Assembly: GCA_021927905.1 (NCBI GenBank)
Contig: BLLK01000045.1
Location: forward strand, 3,596,001 to 3,660,000
Origin: Chaetoceros tenuissimus
Taxonomy: Eukaryota > Bacillariophyta > Thalassiosirophyceae > Chaetocerotales > Chaetocerotaceae
Direction of reading: 5' to 3'
DNA length: 64,000 nucleotides
Made by a program: the position numbers and the translations under genes. Under the pieces are notes generated by a model. That model did not search any database, was not told where the DNA came from, and was given only the letters and a program-made list of their open reading frames with translations. Shown piece after piece: positions 63,150 through 64,000 of the stretch (the first letter of the stretch is position 1; every line of letters starts with the position of its first letter).

Positions 63150-64000
63150 ATGTATTCATCATCTCCCAATACAAGAAATAGAACAAGTGGAATTCCAAAA
63201 TCTCCTTACTCGATTCAATCTCATAAAAAGATTCATTCTTCCCCTAACAATAGTAGTAGTGGTACTTCTTGCAACAAGATTATGAAACTCATCAAAGCCT
63301 TGTATGAATACAGAGGATCGCTATTGTTATTTGCGTTCTGTTTGTATTACAATCAGTCTGCCAATGTCAACAAGAGTCAGGAAAATGTAAATCATGATCA
63401 ACTTCGAAAAGTGAAAACAGATACTGCTGTTACACCAGCTATCGGCAAGAAGGACAATGACGGACCCACAGAAGTATTCTTGGATGCTCATCATTTAGAT
63501 CAAAATGAAGATGAATACAAAGATGCTCCTCCTTTATCGAAAGAAGAAGAACCAAAAGGTACTTGGATGCATTTGGACCCTGATGATAATCCATTCAAGA
63601 ATCAAGAAGAACAACAACAACAAGAGTCTGCTACTTCCACCAACACTACTACTTCCATATTTCAAAAAGAATATTATGACGTATGCATCATTGGCGCAGG
63701 ACTCTCCGGATCTGTAATTGCCAACCAATACTCTTCCCTTCTCCAAAAGACTTCTCTTATCCTAGAAAAAAGAAATCACATTGGTGGAAATTGTTATGAT
63801 TACAAAGATCCCGATACAAACATTCTCGTGAATAAATATGGAGCACACTTGTTTCATACGCAATATACAAGGGTATGGGAATACATTCAACATTTTTCAC
63901 ATTGGACACCGTATGAACATCGTGTGCTTGGTTTTATCCATGATAAACATGTTCCTATCCCCGTCAATATTGATACTGTCAATGCATTGTTTGAATTAAA
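63150..64000 (+). CDS. glf: UDP-galactopyranose mutase, membrane-anchored, 5' part (283 codons, runs off the window)
   Basis: The frame is open from ATG at 63150 to the window end. After a basic N-terminus and one hydrophobic segment (SLLLFAFCLYY, about residue 53) comes an acidic linker. A FAD-dependent domain begins near residue 177 (YDVCIIGAGLSGSVIANQYS). The dinucleotide-binding GxGxxG and the following LEKRNHIGGNCYDY, GAHLFHT and HRVLGFIH...VPIPVN are hallmarks of UDP-galactopyranose mutase. This enzyme converts UDP-galactopyranose to UDP-galactofuranose for cell-surface glycans. The N-terminal anchor would make it a type II membrane protein, possibly of the Golgi, whereas most known mutases are soluble. 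The 3' part is missing. Confidence 0.9.
   Translation, partial: MYSSSPNTRNRTSGIPKSPYSIQSHKKIHSSPNNSSSGTSCNKIMKLIKALYEYRGSLLLFAFCLYYNQSANVNKSQENVNHDQLRKVKTDTAVTPAIGKKDNDGPTEVFLDAHHLDQNEDEYKDAPPLSKEEEPKGTWMHLDPDDNPFKNQEEQQQQESATSTNTTTSIFQKEYYDVCIIGAGLSGSVIANQYSSLLQKTSLILEKRNHIGGNCYDYKDPDTNILVNKYGAHLFHTQYTRVWEYIQHFSHWTPYEHRVLGFIHDKHVPIPVNIDTVNALFEL

Noticed and set aside
1-64000. CRISPR arrays, rRNA or tRNA genes
   Set aside because: No regularly spaced repeats or rRNA-like blocks were seen, and no full tRNA cloverleaf could be recognised by eye; a covariance-model scan would settle the tRNA question.

Overview
The window looks like nuclear DNA of a diatom, and a Chaetoceros-type centric diatom is my best guess. 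Reasons: plastid presequences with a hydrophobic signal followed by Phe at the predicted cleavage site (31323 and 40650 genes), a nuclear gene for the plastid protein Ycf34, an HSF transcription factor, PS-rich secreted proteins, a large Ty1/copia-type element, a BspA-type LRR family I associate with Chaetoceros, AT-rich spacers and short GT-AG introns (65-97 bp). The species call is an inference.

Layout. 1-7683: a Ty1/copia-type retrotransposon with one intact 2410-residue Gag-Pol frame; its visible LTR parts are identical. 8141-22059: three tandem ankyrin/ion-channel genes on the + strand, each followed by part or all of a TBC-domain RabGAP gene on the - strand. Only the last TBC gene is whole, so the array appears to come from duplication of a convergent gene pair. 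22420-26601: a large secreted protein built of four related units plus a ricin-B-like C-terminus. 26914-30951: a small host gene split in exon 1 by a deleted Ty3/gypsy-type element with 1.1-kb LTRs. 31323-46514: plastid flavoreductase-like protein, double methyltransferase, membrane M64 peptidase, RlaP-like nucleotidyltransferase, HSF, Ycf34, membrane cyclophilin-like protein and a TPR-DUSP-USP deubiquitinase. 47046-51883: a broken gene whose parts read LRR, ankyrin, Roc GTPase, COR, CHAT-type protease and a Cys-rich tail. 52360-64000: a nuclear-type hypothetical protein, F-box/ankyrin protein, a Cys/His-domain protein, an ankyrin-like protein, a 7TM receptor, an RCC1-repeat protein and the start of a membrane-anchored UDP-galactopyranose mutase.

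The genes are independent eukaryotic transcription units and no operons are expected. Shared themes are ankyrin/LRR recognition modules joined to an effector (channel pore, or Roc-COR-CHAT) and repeated local duplication and retroelement activity. The most unusual item is the ROCO-CHAT gene, which has the architecture of an NLR-like sensor-protease but carries three lesions here. Exon junctions were derived by hand from frame continuity and splice dinucleotides; no alignments or database searches were run.
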